Made by a program: the position numbers and the translations under genes. From Diphasiastrum complanatum (Eukaryota > Streptophyta > Lycopodiopsida > Lycopodiales > Lycopodiaceae): 64,000 nucleotides of DNA. Shown here one piece after another: positions 22,361-34,057 of the stretch; position 1 is the stretch's first letter; each line of letters opens with the position of its first letter. The notes beneath the pieces are model-generated. The model saw only the letters and a program-made list of their open reading frames with translations. It had not been told where the DNA came from and did no database searches. Where the stretch lies: NCBI GenBank assembly GCA_029204225.1, contig CM055094.1, positions 4,890,063 to 4,954,062 on the forward strand. Reading direction: 5' to 3'.

Positions 22361-23885
22361 TGGGGGGTGCCCTAGAAGTTCGGAATGCATTCAGGGGCAT
22401 CTCAGCTACATAATACATATTGGCATGTTCATCCACTCTTTTAAGTTCAATCAATCAATTCTCCGGGATTAAATTAATGACAAGGCTGTGCTCCAAGTGC
22501 ACATCACATGCAAGAACATCAATCAAAAGTCAAGATATATCACTGAAATTTCCATGATAGATGCTTTCTGTTTTACCTCTCAATGATATTTAGAACATTG
22601 CATTATCAATCATATGCAATCAAAAATCAGAATGGATCTTCACAAACATAAGACCTGCCACTAAAGCAGTTGAGAATTGGATGAGAATTTGGTAGAGATT
22701 GTTTTTGAAATAAATACATGTGGGTTTCAGCAGCAAAAGGCAGAAGTTTCTAGTGATGGTCTTGCACAGCCTCGATCTTGTTAGCATGTATGCTGAGAAA
22801 TTTTGACGAGGTTGCTATCGAAAACACATGGATCAACTATGTATAAGAGAAATTAGTTTTCAATGAGACACCATGTTACGGCCCATGTATTCGCAGGATG
22901 GCTGTTACTGGCGATTAGACATGGAACATGGGAGCAGAGGAGAGAGTGCCTAGTACCAGGTATGTTTCTGTCAAGGCCATGGTGGTTGCAGACGTCATCC
23001 ATAGGGGCCAATAGGGAGACAAGTGACAGGGATGCCAAGGAGAAGTGACAGGAGTGCCAAGTAGTTGCTCTTTGAGTCATATCTTTAAGCTACATAGGAA
23101 AAGGCACACCAAGTTCGTGGGGTGCTCTAGTACATATAGAATTTCTTCCATTGTCTACCATCATTATGAGGGCATGGTTGGAGAGAGGTGTAGGAACACA
23201 TGGCTCGGTGTTGATCGTAGCTCAAGCTCGTTGAGTGTTCCTGGGTTTTTAACACTCGATCCAGAGCAGAGAGTTGTAGAAAGTTTTACTACTAGAATTC
23301 GCAAAATCTGTAAATCTAGCGGAACTTTGCTTTGACAGAGAGAGTGGATCATGGCTGGTGGAGACACACCAAGGCTGACTTTCACAAGAAAAAAGGAGAG
23401 GGTCTAGTTCAGAGAGGAAGAAAGAAATACGATCTGATCTAGGCCGGATAGCGGCAGCCCATTAAAGTGCAAAGCAATCAAGAAACGAAAATTTTGGTGG
23501 ACAACTTTTGGGAAAATTGGACTTTTGTAAGAGGTGGCAAACAATTGTTCAGATCTGATTCTAAGGTGGAATCAGCCATAGACAAAGTCTGAATCAATGT
23601 CAAAGGATTGTGAAGGGTTGTTAGAGCCAAAACTCAGCTGAGAAGAAGCCAATCGTTGGCAGAAAACAAGGAAATTGTTAGGGCTGAAACAAAGCATGAG
23701 CTGAAGTTAATAGACTTTTTGGATCCCACATGGAGGTCAAGCTGAGTGTAGGCATTGGTTTTCCCATCAACAAAGAAAGCAATACATTTGCTATCTACTT
23801 CATGGTTCTAAGGGCGAGGTGAGAGAAGAACTGCCAAACAAATGAGAACAAACAAATGAGAAGCAGAAAATTGAGTGATGCAGTC
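22361..23885 (+). other. Non-coding block B sequence shared with C (47672-49208)
   Basis: No intact gene. Open frames on both strands near 22850-23390 recur in C with differing stops, so they are not supported as coding. A leader-like stretch precedes an ATG at 23351 (MAGGDTPRLTFTRKK, then stop), possibly a dead retroelement gag start. Confidence 0.35.
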
Positions 23886-25022
23886 TTTTTAGGTTGCATG
23901 GGCTGCCAACCAGTATTGTTGATAATTAGGATAACAAGTTCAACAATCATTTTGGATGGTTGTATTTCATGGGTTGGATAATGAGTTAAAGTATGAGCAC
24001 AATAGCACCTATAGTCAGATGCCCAAACAAAGATCTACTAGTTGTCGATCTGGTGAGGGTACAATCTTATGGTGGCAGTAATATTTCCTCAGGTTGAGCC
24101 TCAATTGCTCATTTATGTAAGTGCTTGTAAGTGTCTGATAGGATGTCAGCGTAGCTAGATGGAGGATGTAAGTCTCATGGTGGCAGTGAGATTATCTCAG
24201 TTTGAGCCATGTCGCTCATGTGGTCCACTTGTGGTCTCTATATGAGCATTGTGTGTGCATGATACTTTGTGTGCCAAACCTGGTGGTTCGATGGTGTGCT
24301 TGAGTGTGAGTCAAGTACAGGAGGGTACCATGGATATGCATAACATCATGTGACCTACAATCGTTGGACATTTATAATATGTGATAATATCCAAGTATGA
24401 GTAGGTTGATTTAGGCCAAATCAGGCTCTATAGTCAAGTGGTGGACCTACCACCGACTTGGCAGATTCTTCAAAAAGCTCAGCAAAATTATGAGCTACCA
24501 AATAATGTCTGTACCTCCTACTCATACTCTATTCAAATAGGGGTGGAAAATTGAAGTGCAAAATCAAAAAATAGTTCTCTTCAGAATGGTTTGCCCCTCC
24601 AGAAGATCTAAAGTAGCCTATGAATAAAAATGTTATCAGTCAGTGGGTCATGGACCCCTAATGTCAAAGAAGCCCTAAATGTATTGTGAGTCCATAATTA
24701 TGACTCTCAACAAATTGCTAACTTTGTTTCTTATGGGATTTCTTTCAGTTATACAGCTTTCTTCAACTGTCAAATGCAAAATGGCCATACTTATCACAGT
24801 AATTGCAATTTCCTCGTGTTATGGGTGTGTTGTGGGTGGACATTACTGATACTTGGTGCAAATGCAATCTAGACAGCTCCTTATTGAAATGCTACCGTCT
24901 GGAGACTCGTACCTCTTCCTGGTTAAGGATCAGCCACTGACTATATTTAACATTGCTTCAATATTCTTCGTTAGTTTTATTCGTTCATACTTCATTATTC
25001 TTATGTGGTGCCATTTTATTTA
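23886..25022 (+). other. B-only segment with an antisense gag knuckle
   Basis: Absent from block C, which has a different stretch of about 250 bp here. A phrase (TGGTGGCAGTRAKATTWYCTC) is duplicated near 24070 and 24182. On the minus strand, 24768-24812 encodes a decayed gag knuckle CNYCDKYGHFAFDS, in which the last Cys is Ser, followed by a stop. Confidence 0.45.
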
Positions 25023-25115
25023 ATGTGATGATGCCATATCTGTAAATTGTATTCATAATTGTTATGAAAGAAGGTAAAGGGGTGCAAGATTACATCGCTG
25101 ACTTATGACAGTACA

Positions 25116-25200
25116 AGAGGTTGGTACATGGATAATGGGGCATCACAACATGTGACCATAGAGACTATTCGAGTCAAGCATAGTATATGTTCACATAAAT
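25116..25200 (+). pseudogene. Copia protease scrap (block B)
   Basis: The frame reads TRGWYMDNGASQHVT, close to the copia protease motif WYxDSGAxxHMT but with Asn for Ser. It then stops within about 20 residues. Block C carries the same phrase near 49550. Too short to assign to any of the copia elements here. Confidence 0.55.
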
Positions 25201-25420
25201 ATACAAAGTACATACCATGAAGTAGACCTTACACTTACACATTTAGCTAATTTTATACTTTGTAGATTCAAATTGTAGTCAAAGAATGTAGATTGATATA
25301 GACATGTTGAGTTGTTAATTTAGGAGCAATTGCAGTTTTGAAATTGTTCACAACTTGGCATTTCGGACAAATCAGTCATTTTTATGTTCAAAGGCTTCAT
25401 TGTTTTAAACATTGTTGCAG

Positions 25421-25522
25421 ACTAAGAAGGAGGAGCTAGAGAAAGAAAAGAATGAGTTGGAAGCAAGGAAGATGGAGCTTCAAAAGGAGCTTGCTCTCTA
25501 CGCCAATAGCAAATCATTGTAG
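25421..25522 (+). pseudogene. Isolated last-exon fragment encoding a coiled coil
   Basis: A TTGTTGCAG acceptor is followed by 33 codons and a stop. The peptide is a charged Glu/Lys/Leu heptad-like helix (TKKEELEKEKNELEARKMEL, then QKELALYANSKSL). AT-rich 3'UTR-like sequence follows. No upstream exon was found. The fragment lies inside a stretch of about 400 bp present only in block B, so it is probably a captured or stranded exon. The parent gene is not recognised. Confidence 0.4.
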
Positions 25523-27580
25523 AATATACAAGTTTTTTAATCTAAATGTCATTTGGCAAATTTGTTGGGGTTAATGTATTTTTTTGTACATTGGAGTTTT
25601 CTTGATCAATATAACTTTGATGAATATGTGCAACCTATCTTACATGGGAAATGGAGACCTCTTTGAGGATGGTCATATGTATCTTCAACACCAACCATTG
25701 ATAGTCTCCTCCACACTCTCGATTCATTAGCATATGATACATTGCACAAGTGCAATCCCTCGTCGTTCTTCAAGAAATTGATATTTTGCTAACAATCGCT
25801 TTTTTGCTATTAAAATGCATTATCTTACAATATCATGTAGAGTATGTACAATACTGAAAAAATTCTTCCACTCAAAACTAGTTGAAATCTTGTATCCTTT
25901 GCTAAAGAAGTGTACAAATATCTTTGTAAGATTCTTGTTTTTTGAAGTACTAATGGTCTGTTGATGCCACCTAGTTGGATGTTATTTTCCTTGGCTTAAG
26001 AAGGAAGGTTTTTATGTTTCTTATTTAGTTTTTGATTTGGTTAAGATAATAAATATGAAACCAACTAAACTGAAAATGCCACGAATCTTGAAGTTAGAAT
26101 GGGATGACTTAATGCACGATGACATTGTTGCAATGTCATTGATATCAATTGTGCAACGAGACAAGTTTGGTGGTGAACCTTACTCAAAGGTTTTGATATG
26201 GCATGTCACATAATGATTTTGATTTCTTTTTGTATTATGTCATATAGAATCCCAATTTGTTGATGTCATTATTGGTATGCAATTCCCACCTAGTTTAAGA
26301 GAAGAAATCAAAGGTTATTTTATGAGCTAGTTTCAACTAATCAAAGTTCGAAAGTCCATTTATTTCGTAGAATATGCTTTTGTTATGCTAATACTAACTT
26401 GTACTACATTGCATAAGGTCAACTGCACCTATGCTGGGAACACTAGACTACACTTTGAATGTAGGATTTATAATCAACAATAGGGTTGTGATACTGCTAG
26501 GTTCAAGCATTTGTATATTCTACTTTGGAGTAGAGGTTAATATGGTTTGGACATGCACATTATGAATTTTCATACTTATTAAAGAAGTATAATATGTTAA
26601 GTGTCATGTTTGTATGGTGCGCTATGGTATGTTACTTTGAAAGAGTGGCTTCAGAGGTACAGTTTCATATATTTAGTGAGTTATGGCTTGTGTTTAGCCA
26701 AGGTGGCCATTGGAAATATAGGTTGTTGAAGTTGGACAATGTGCCTCTTGTGGCTACCACCCATGCTACAATATGTATGGGACCATGATAAGTTCTCAAT
26801 AAATCACCAGGCCATAAGTTTGGAGTTGAATGTTACAATACGTCTTGTTAGTCAGTTCTAGTTGAAGCTGTCTTGCCTTGGTCACTCTTAACATGGGTGG
26901 CTATCGGTCCATTGCTATGGAAACGTAATAACTAATCGCAACTACCATGCGTTTTTCTAGGACCAACTCTTCTTTGTTCATTACTCTGTATCATTACTTG
27001 GTGAAGATAGGTGCTTGTGGGACAAAAACACTCATACAATCAGTAGTAGATGCTATGTACTGATGATAGGCTTTACACCTAATTGGTGTAGTTGCCAGTC
27101 ACCTTTTCTTGGATATATTTTTATGTTGCTTACTAGGAAGGTATATGGGTTATGCAATCAATCAAAGTGGATGTATGTATACTTGATTTTGAAAGTTAAT
27201 GAATAGTCGAGTTGAATGCTGTGGATTGGTGGTTAAGTTCTGTGATTGTGGATGGCAAGTGACATGTAGTTGATTTCACCTTTTCTTGGATAATATTTAT
27301 ATGTTGCTTACTAGGAGGGTAAATTGGTAAAAAAGTCAATTAAAATGAATGTATAGACATGTAAGCAATACACGAACATGCAATATGGGTTTAAAATCTA
27401 AACATTAGAGAAGTTTTTGTAGTTAGGGGCCATTTGTCAACAGTAAACCCCCCCCCCCCCCCTCGCTTTTTATGTCCATGTGGCCCAATCAATTCTTGAC
27501 ATAGTGGCTTCTATGTAACATAACTCGTCTGACCCGAAAAACACAATTCATATTTGGGAAGATTCGAATTTTCAGTCCGG
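25523..27580 (+). other. No gene recognised
   Basis: AT-rich sequence up to and beyond the end of block B at 26101. The short frames at 26594-26788 and 27015-27206 have no recognisable features. A poly-C run of about 16 lies at 27448-27463. Confidence 0.5.
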
Positions 27581-28500
27581 TGGATTGGAAGCATACTATA
27601 GGCTGGCATGTACAAATATCAGTTACTGCAACGAAGCAAGAAACTATAATGCTTTAGCGCCTACTATGCCCTGGACTCTCATATTGATAGATTCAAATGT
27701 GAGATTCTTCAAGCTATGGCGATGAGAAAGAGACCGAGATCCTTTGGTCTGCTCTACAATTTTTTAAAATAAGAGGAAAGACGATGGCACATGGACAACC
27801 CGTGAATATCATAAGGCTTCTTGGGTACTGATGCATCCATCGACGAGAGGGGCTTTTCGTCAAAGAAACAGGCCAAGTCTACATATAGATCTTATTGGAA
27901 AGGTCAGATTATTGATTTTAAAGGAGGACAAACCATTTCAAAGGTGTTTGTTCAACATGTTTATATGCATTTAGAACTTAATGTGGATGTTGTAAATCCA
28001 CATAATTTTCGAAAATGTAATTGTAAATATATTAATCTTTTGGATCGCTTGTCATTTCTTAACATGTCATTGTACATGTACTTATGAATGAGAACTTATT
28101 ATGAATTTGTATTGTAGATCTATATTCATCACATATACATGAATGAGAACCTATAACCTCCCTTTCAGGTATTGGCAAATTGCAATACAGAGGACGACAA
28201 AAGAACTTACAGACTCTGGAATATCATTTTTATGATGCGTTAAATGAAGGAATAGGAAAACTAGATTGTATACCTTTACCTAATTTTCAAGATAACGAGT
28301 GGTGGATTGCACTCAACGACAATATAGTAAAGTCTTTTCGTTCCAAACTATATAATGATGTACTAGATCAAAAAATATGCACTTAAGCTGGTTTGTTCCC
28401 ATGTCAATGTTTGTCAGCTCTTTTTCAAACACTGAGGTGCGTCGAACCCCTACATTGTTTGTTTGCAAAAATCTATCAAATGATTTTTTATTTAAATTCA
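27581..28500 (+). other. Unrecognised exon-like family, plus-strand copy
   Basis: Contains the phrase WVLMHPSTRG near 27815-27845 and, further on, a frame with QTISKVFVQHVYMHLEL near 27930. Both correspond to minus-strand phrases at 33640-33990 (WVLMHPSLKG, QSISKVLIQCVHAF). A further frame at 28180-28386 (QYRGRQKNLQTLEYHFYDAL) follows an AG-type acceptor-like tract. The sharing of two spaced phrases indicates a dispersed, once-coding family, possibly a DNA transposon, but I cannot name it. Confidence 0.3.
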
Positions 28501-29149
28501 TGGACAAAGGTTGGGATCAAAAATCCATTGTAGATATAAAATGAACATTATTTTTGTGATTATTTTATAGATTTGTTGAATTTTATTTGTATTGAAAAAA
28601 ATTGTATTTTGGAGCTCTTAAAGGATTAACCATTTGGAGTTTTTTCAGATTCCTGTGTATCATTTGAAAGTATATTGCCAAATCAATCTTCCTAAAATTT
28701 TATCAAGTAAAGTTGAATAGTTCCAAAAAATTGATGAAAGTTTTTGAATTTTTAAACACATACTAGTCATAATCTATCGAGAACGGTTTGAAGTGATTTT
28801 TTTATAGATAAACATTTCATGGCATTACAAATAAAATAACCAATTGTGCACATCTCATACATCAACACACAAAACTGAGTTTATAAAGTATTAATGATAA
28901 AAAGATAATGTTTTCACCAAATCTCATATTAACATTTTTTGGCAATGTCTGAGTGATATCTTTATGGAAGCAAAAATAGACGGGAATTCGGGAATGGTGA
29001 TTTTTGCATTCCTCTCTATTTCTTTTTGAAGAGGCTACTACGTTAGCTGTTATTTGAGACATTGGTATCTTGAATGTGTACAACAAATTTGATAGCTTCA
29101 CATTGTATTACAATTTTGAGACTTGAAATTGTCTCAATTTACTTGAATT
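28501..29149 (+). other. No gene recognised
   Basis: AT-rich sequence without motifs. The minus-strand frame 28862-29101 has no recognisable features. Confidence 0.5.
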
Positions 29150-29398
29150 TGTGTTGGTAATGCAATGTCTAAACTCCTCTATTGATAGATCCAATTGCTA
29201 TTGATACTCTACACATGCATTGGCTGTCCCAAACCTTGTACTAACACTAATTAGTGTGTCTGGGCCTCACAAGATTATTAATTACTTGCGGGTCACATCA
29301 AATATGACATGGCATAACTAATAAGCTGGTTTCTCTAGAGTACCGTGTATCCAAGACTAGGAGTATATTGAATCATATATTCTGGTCATGGACATAAC
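29150..29398 (-). mobile_element. Truncated LTR of the R1 family (copy D)
   Basis: On the minus strand it starts TGTTATGTCCATG directly after a purine tract and follows the LTR at 5892 for about 200 bp (for example TTAGTTATGCCA and TTGTGAGGCCCAGA). Similarity then fades, so the LTR is truncated. Confidence 0.6.
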
Positions 29399-30640
29399 AT
29401 TTTTCCTCCCTTGAACTAGTTATGTCATCGGAACAGGAAAAAAATCAGAAACAGTCCCTTTAACTTCCAATATTAACCTAGAAAATCATTATCCTTAGTT
29501 TGACTTACATATCAAACAAGTACTCAGAGATAAAACAATTTTTCAACCATTCACCTCTGCCCTGGAATACAAACTCAGGTTTGGAAAATACACCAAGCGA
29601 TAAATTTCCTCATCTGAGTTTCACTCTCTAGAAGTTAGTAACATCACCTTCATGTAAAACCCTTACATGCAATACTAGGTAAAATACTACCTAACTCGGG
29701 AGATTAAAGTTAAAGAAAATTAACTATTACAATTTGAAATTATCCACAATCTTTGGCAGACAATTTATAAAGGCTTTCAAGTACAAATTTTCTTAGAATC
29801 CACAATTCTAAGATAGAATAATTCAATCCATTAAAACCTCTAGGAGATCCTATAAGATAAATAATGGTTAAACTCAATTCTAAGTATCCTTCTAGATACA
29901 CTCTTGAGTTAAATACCATGTTTCTAGCATCATATGCAAGAAAATAACAACCATTCATCTTAATAGATATGTCTGTCCCCTATGACAACTGGAGATCTAA
30001 TGAAAAATATGTACTCAAGCACCCGCAAACAATAATCTATAGCAGAATACCATCCACTAAATTAATTAAATTCTCCACAAGTAAAACAACTTACCTGGTG
30101 AGAATGTTTGTGAGATCCACAGGCTCTCAGTCAATCACTGGAGTACAAAGATCCAGATTTTGAAAACAATGATCTGAATTCCTAACTCATTTCATAGATC
30201 AAGAATTAATCACCAAACTTAAGAATCAACACAATTTTTTATAGTCCTCTAATAATAATTAAGTATCTATTTATGATCCGTCAATCATAATTATTTATCC
30301 ATCATAACTCTTTGAAATCCAAAACCATACTTAATCATTCAAGGATACTTGAGTATATGTCCAACATAACTCAGGAAACAATAAGAATCATTCTAAAATC
30401 TTTCCCACCAGGAAAATACTAGATTTTAAGAATATTCTCCAAACCTGATTCTTTAACAAAAGTGCGAGATATTTAAGTTTTATATGCCACAGGTAATTAA
30501 AGATAGAAAGCATACCAAAATGATAATGACATCCATCTTCAACTGCAAAAAACTTTAGATTACCATCTAGAACCAAATCTAGACACTCAAAGTTCTGTTG
30601 AATATAAATTCAGTTGTTATTCTTAGAATCACTATGATCA
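29399..30640 (-). repeat. R1 copy D (inverted)
   Basis: The reverse complement matches 20030-20930 and 44690-45590 in order, through the tracts near 30285-30470 and down to the PPT at 29401-29413. At about 30640 it is fused directly to RT coding sequence of the gypsy element to its right, so this is either an internally deleted element or a chimera. Confidence 0.65.
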
Positions 30641-31419
30641 ACTCCTTGGCAAAGAGCTTTTCTCTTCTTAGGATGTCCAAGACAATCCTAAGATGCTCTT
30701 TATGTTCCGCCAAAGTCTTACTGAACACTAGGATATCATCTAAGAATACCACTACAAATCTTCCCAAATATGGTCTGAACAAATCGTTCAGTTGCCGGTG
30801 CATTGGTCAAACCAAAAGGCAACACCATAAATTCGTAGTGACCAAAGCGAGTTCGAAACTCGGTTTTTGGTATATCATCTGCCTTAATGCGTATCTGATG
30901 GTAACCCGATCTTAGATCTATCTTGGAAAAGTACCCAGCACCTCCAAGATAGTCTATTAGATCATCCATCCGCTGCAGTAGATATTTATTCTTAATGGTT
31001 ACCTTGTTCAATTTCTTATAGTCGACGCAAAATCTTATAGTCCCATCCTTCTTGGCAACCAGAACCACTGGTGATGCCCAAGGAGACTTACTAGGTTGTA
31101 CCCACCCCTTTTTCAGGTAATCATGTAATTGTTTACTTACCTCAGCCTCTTCCGATGCACTTATCCTATAAGGACGTTGTGCAATTGGAATTGCTCCAGG
31201 TATTAGTTCAATTTTATGATCAACTGTCCTTTCTGGTGGTAAACCTACAGGACGGTCTAAAAAAACATCATTAAATTCCTGCCTAGGTTCATTATAGGCT
31301 TCAAATTCTGTAGTGTTCTCCCTGGGTATACTCATGGCATTTATGTTAAGTTCTTCATCATTGAGACAAATCATATCATTATGAAAACATAAATAAATTT
31401 TAAAATCTGAATTCTTCAT
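30641..31419 (-). pseudogene. Ty3/gypsy reverse transcriptase (truncated)
   Basis: Reverse transcriptase of a gypsy polyprotein. Visible in order: the [20 protein letters not shown] entry motif, the [20 protein letters not shown] block, the [13 protein letters not shown] block, [15 protein letters not shown], the [10 protein letters not shown] block and, after a frameshift near 30800, the catalytic block [14 protein letters not shown], in which FLDD stands where YVDD-type motifs occur. The coding sequence ends at [10 protein letters not shown] and passes directly into R1 sequence, so the rest of RT, RNase H and integrase are missing. It continues in frame from the gag/protease to its right after one TAG codon. 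Confidence 0.9.
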
Positions 31420-32674
31420 AATAGAATTAAGTTCCTATTTAGAATAAGGGTTAATATTTTCAGTGTCAACACTTAAACTAGCCATGATCTTAATTAAAGA
31501 ATTCTCATGCACAAAAGATAAAGATTTTTCAACAAAATCGATTTTCAATGACTTATTCTTATCAAAATGCCATTGTTTCCCGAGAACAATATCCACATTT
31601 GTTAATGCAACAACATGGAATTCTATTTTTTCAGAGTAGTCTTGTATGTGCAATTCTAAATCAGGAACAACATAATCCATAAATGCAGAATTCATTCGTG
31701 ATGCCATTGTCACACAATATTTCTTCTCACTTTTTATGGTGGAAAGGTTTAGTGTCTGGACCAAATTTACATTAATAAAGTTATGAGTGGATCCTATGTC
31801 AAAAAGGACACTAACGACTTGATCTTTAACTTTACCTTTAATGCAGATAAGGTCATTAGGACCAAAGACTAAAGAACTAAGGAAATAAACATCCATATCA
31901 TTTCTTCGAGATAGATTACTTGAGGTAGAAGCTAGTTTTTTGACGCAATCTCGTGCAAGGTGACCCTCGCCATTGCACTTGAAGCATAGGTTCTTCTCAC
32001 GAGCTTCAGCCTTATCAATGCCACCATGATTGTGTTTAAAGTTTTTCTTTGATCTCTTAGGATTATTGGAATTGGGATGTGTTTCACTAACATTTTCTCT
32101 ATCATTCCTCTTAGATTGAAAAACTTTTTTCTGCTCATTAGGTTGTTGACCCCTAGGTGGCTTAGGTGTGTCATCAAAAAACTTTGCAGCCCTAATAGCA
32201 TACTCAAGGGTTTTTGGAAGGTTCCTACGAACATTCACTTGATAATCTTTTGGTAACTCATCAATAAACATTAACATTTGTACTTTGGGTGGAATGTCAC
32301 TATAGAGTGGATTCAAGTACTCATGAAAATCCTGAATAAACTGTTCCAAACCTTTATCCATTGTTATATGACTCAACTTTTGAAAGTGTTCATAGTCATC
32401 TAATAGTGGTAGGAAGTATTCCCTAGATACTATGCAAAAATCTTCCCATGTACAAGGTTGATTGCCTTTTGCAACTAGGTCATCCCACCATACTAAGGCT
32501 CTTCTCTCAAGGAACATAGTAACAGTGGATAACTTTTCACATTCTGAAAATTGGTTCATGCCAAAGTATTTGTTCCAAACATTAAGCCATGAACTTGCCA
32601 CTTGCAAGTTCCTATCTTTCTTCTCTCCCTTAAACAATTTTACGGGAGGTGGAACTACATGCTTCCTCTAACCA
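31420..32674 (-). pseudogene. Ty3/gypsy gag and protease
   Basis: Gag starts in the frame opening after a stop near 32672. The retrotransposon gag domain (ALVWWDDLVAKG, FLPLLDDYEHFQKL) is followed by an intact CCHC knuckle (CFKCNGEGHLARDC) at about 31950-31990, then an aspartic protease with VLFDIGSTHNFI, where the active-site Asp is followed by Ile rather than Ser or Thr. The frame ends with a TAG at 31435-31437, and RT resumes in the same frame 5 codons later. No ATG is evident before the gag domain; the frame opens with TTG or inherits from upstream. Confidence 0.9.
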
Positions 32675-32926
32675 TCCCACAAATCTTATTTCAGAACTTT
32701 CAAAAACCCAAAGCCCACTTTAAAACTTCACGAACATTATAAAAAATCAGCCCTTAAACAATTCTATAAGGATCACTACTCTTTTTTTAAGAAGAATAGA
32801 TTCATTGGGTACTCCAACTACAAGCTTCCTACAACTAGGAAAGCCAATATTCTTCTCCCAAAAAAATTTAATTGGTGATCTTAATAGAACTTGAAGAAGT
32901 TTAGAAAGGTTACCATCCTTTGTCTA
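32675..32926 (-). other. Gypsy leader
   Basis: Untranslated stretch between the PBS and gag. No motif is visible. Confidence 0.5.
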
Positions 32927-32938
32927 GCTCTGATACCA
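32927..32938 (-). promoter_or_regulatory. Primer-binding site of the gypsy element
   Basis: GCTCTGATACCA on the plus strand is the complement of TGGTATCAGAGC and lies between the leader and the putative LTR. Confidence 0.8.
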
Positions 32939-32939
32939 C

Positions 32940-33409
32940 TTTAACAAGAAGCCTAGAGGAGTTCAAGAGCCTTCATAGGCTTATGGAAGGTCATTAGACA
33001 TCTTCCATAACTTAGTTTGATTACTATTCTTGTGGAACTTGAAACTCAATGGACCCTTTAGGAGGACACCCTCCTACTAGGACCCATTGCCCAAGTTGTG
33101 CTTGTATACTTTGGTCCAAGACCAATAAAGGGATATGGTCCAAGGTTGAGGCCCAAGGTTTAGAAATATAGTCATCCAATGACTTTCTAAGACCTTTCTA
33201 GGTTCCATACCTCCATCCAAGGCATAGACACCTACATGCCCTAAGGACACTAGTACCTTTATCTAAGGCACCTACCCTTAATCCTAAGGGTAACCCTTAT
33301 CCAAGGGTCTCATGACTCCATACCTCTGACTAAGGTATAGTCACTTGCCTGCCCTTATCTAAGGGCACATACCCTTAATCCTAAGGGTACCTTGCCATGT
33401 AGCCCCCAA
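32940..33409 (-). mobile_element. Putative 5' LTR of the gypsy element
   Basis: On the minus strand it begins TGTTGGGGGC and runs to the PBS. It contains the phrase ACCCTTAATCCTAAGGGTA twice (near 33283 and 33370), each an imperfect palindrome. It does not resemble the TGTTATGTCC LTR at the other end of the R1-joined sequence, which argues that the element plus R1 is chimeric. The inner end lacks a clear CA. Confidence 0.45.
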
Positions 33410-33982
33410 CACTAAATGGACTAATAGGGGTCTAAAGTACTACTAGTTACATAGGTATGTAACATTTGGAATGTAAAATGATTCATAAAAGTAGATACCA
33501 CTATCAGCAAGTTCTTTTGGAAATCTTCTTTCCCTATATTTGAATGTATGGCATCCAGTATATTGGCAAGTGATTGTGTATCATTTATATTTGATGGATA
33601 TAAATCTAAATAGAATAAATTATTAGATTCTAAATACATATCAAAATCTTGCTAGACAAAATAAATGTATTTAAATACTTACAATTGCATTTCCTATGAG
33701 CATTTGGATTGCTCGAAATGCATGTACACATTGAATTAACACCTTTGAAATGGATTGTTCTCCTGGAGATGCTCTGAAGTAAAAAATCCTAGCTTTCCAT
33801 TAGGACTTGAAAGATAATTTGGTTTTTTTTTTTTTTGTCGAAACTTTTCCTTTTAATGATGGATGCATCAATACCCAATTGTGCTTCACACATTGTCTTA
33901 GTATGTAGTTTCTTGTTTCGTCTCTCTCATTATGCAGAATGATAGAGTCTATTGTGGAATTGGGTCTCCTTGATAATGCCAT

Positions 33983-33984
<2 letters not shown>
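33410..33984 (-). other. Unrecognised exon-like family, minus-strand copy
   Basis: The minus-strand frame at 33800-33982 carries HNWVLMHPSLKG. Further along, QSISKVLIQCVHAFRAIQML ends at a good donor (GCAATT|GTAAGT) near 33680. Both phrases match 27815-27990 on the other strand. A frame at 33421-33639 (NNLFYLDLYPSNINDTQSLA) may be the following exon. The product is unknown. Confidence 0.3.

Positions 33985-34053
<69 letters not shown>
33985..34053 (+). repeat. (TC)n microsatellite
   Basis: About 34 uninterrupted TC units. Confidence 0.95.

Positions 34054-34057
<4 letters not shown>

Larger units (their letters stand above)
14506..26101 (+). repeat. Block B of a long B/C duplication (split by copia-3)
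   Basis: Collinear and closely similar to 43321-50183. Excluding copia-3 it is about 7.4 kb. The order is R1 copy B, a short coding-looking segment, an RZ-1-like gene fragment, a palindromic element, then retroelement debris. B alone has copia-3, a stretch of about 1.1 kb at 23886-25022 and a stretch of about 400 bp at 25363-25768. C alone has about 865 bp near 46019-46884. Similarity ends at GTTAGAATG in both copies. Confidence 0.85.

Noticed and set aside
22850-23390. Several overlapping frames on both strands, repeated in block C
   Set aside because: Ends and frames differ between the blocks, and no domain is seen.
30598-30915. Plus-strand frame opposite gypsy RT
   Set aside because: Shadow frame of the RT coding strand.
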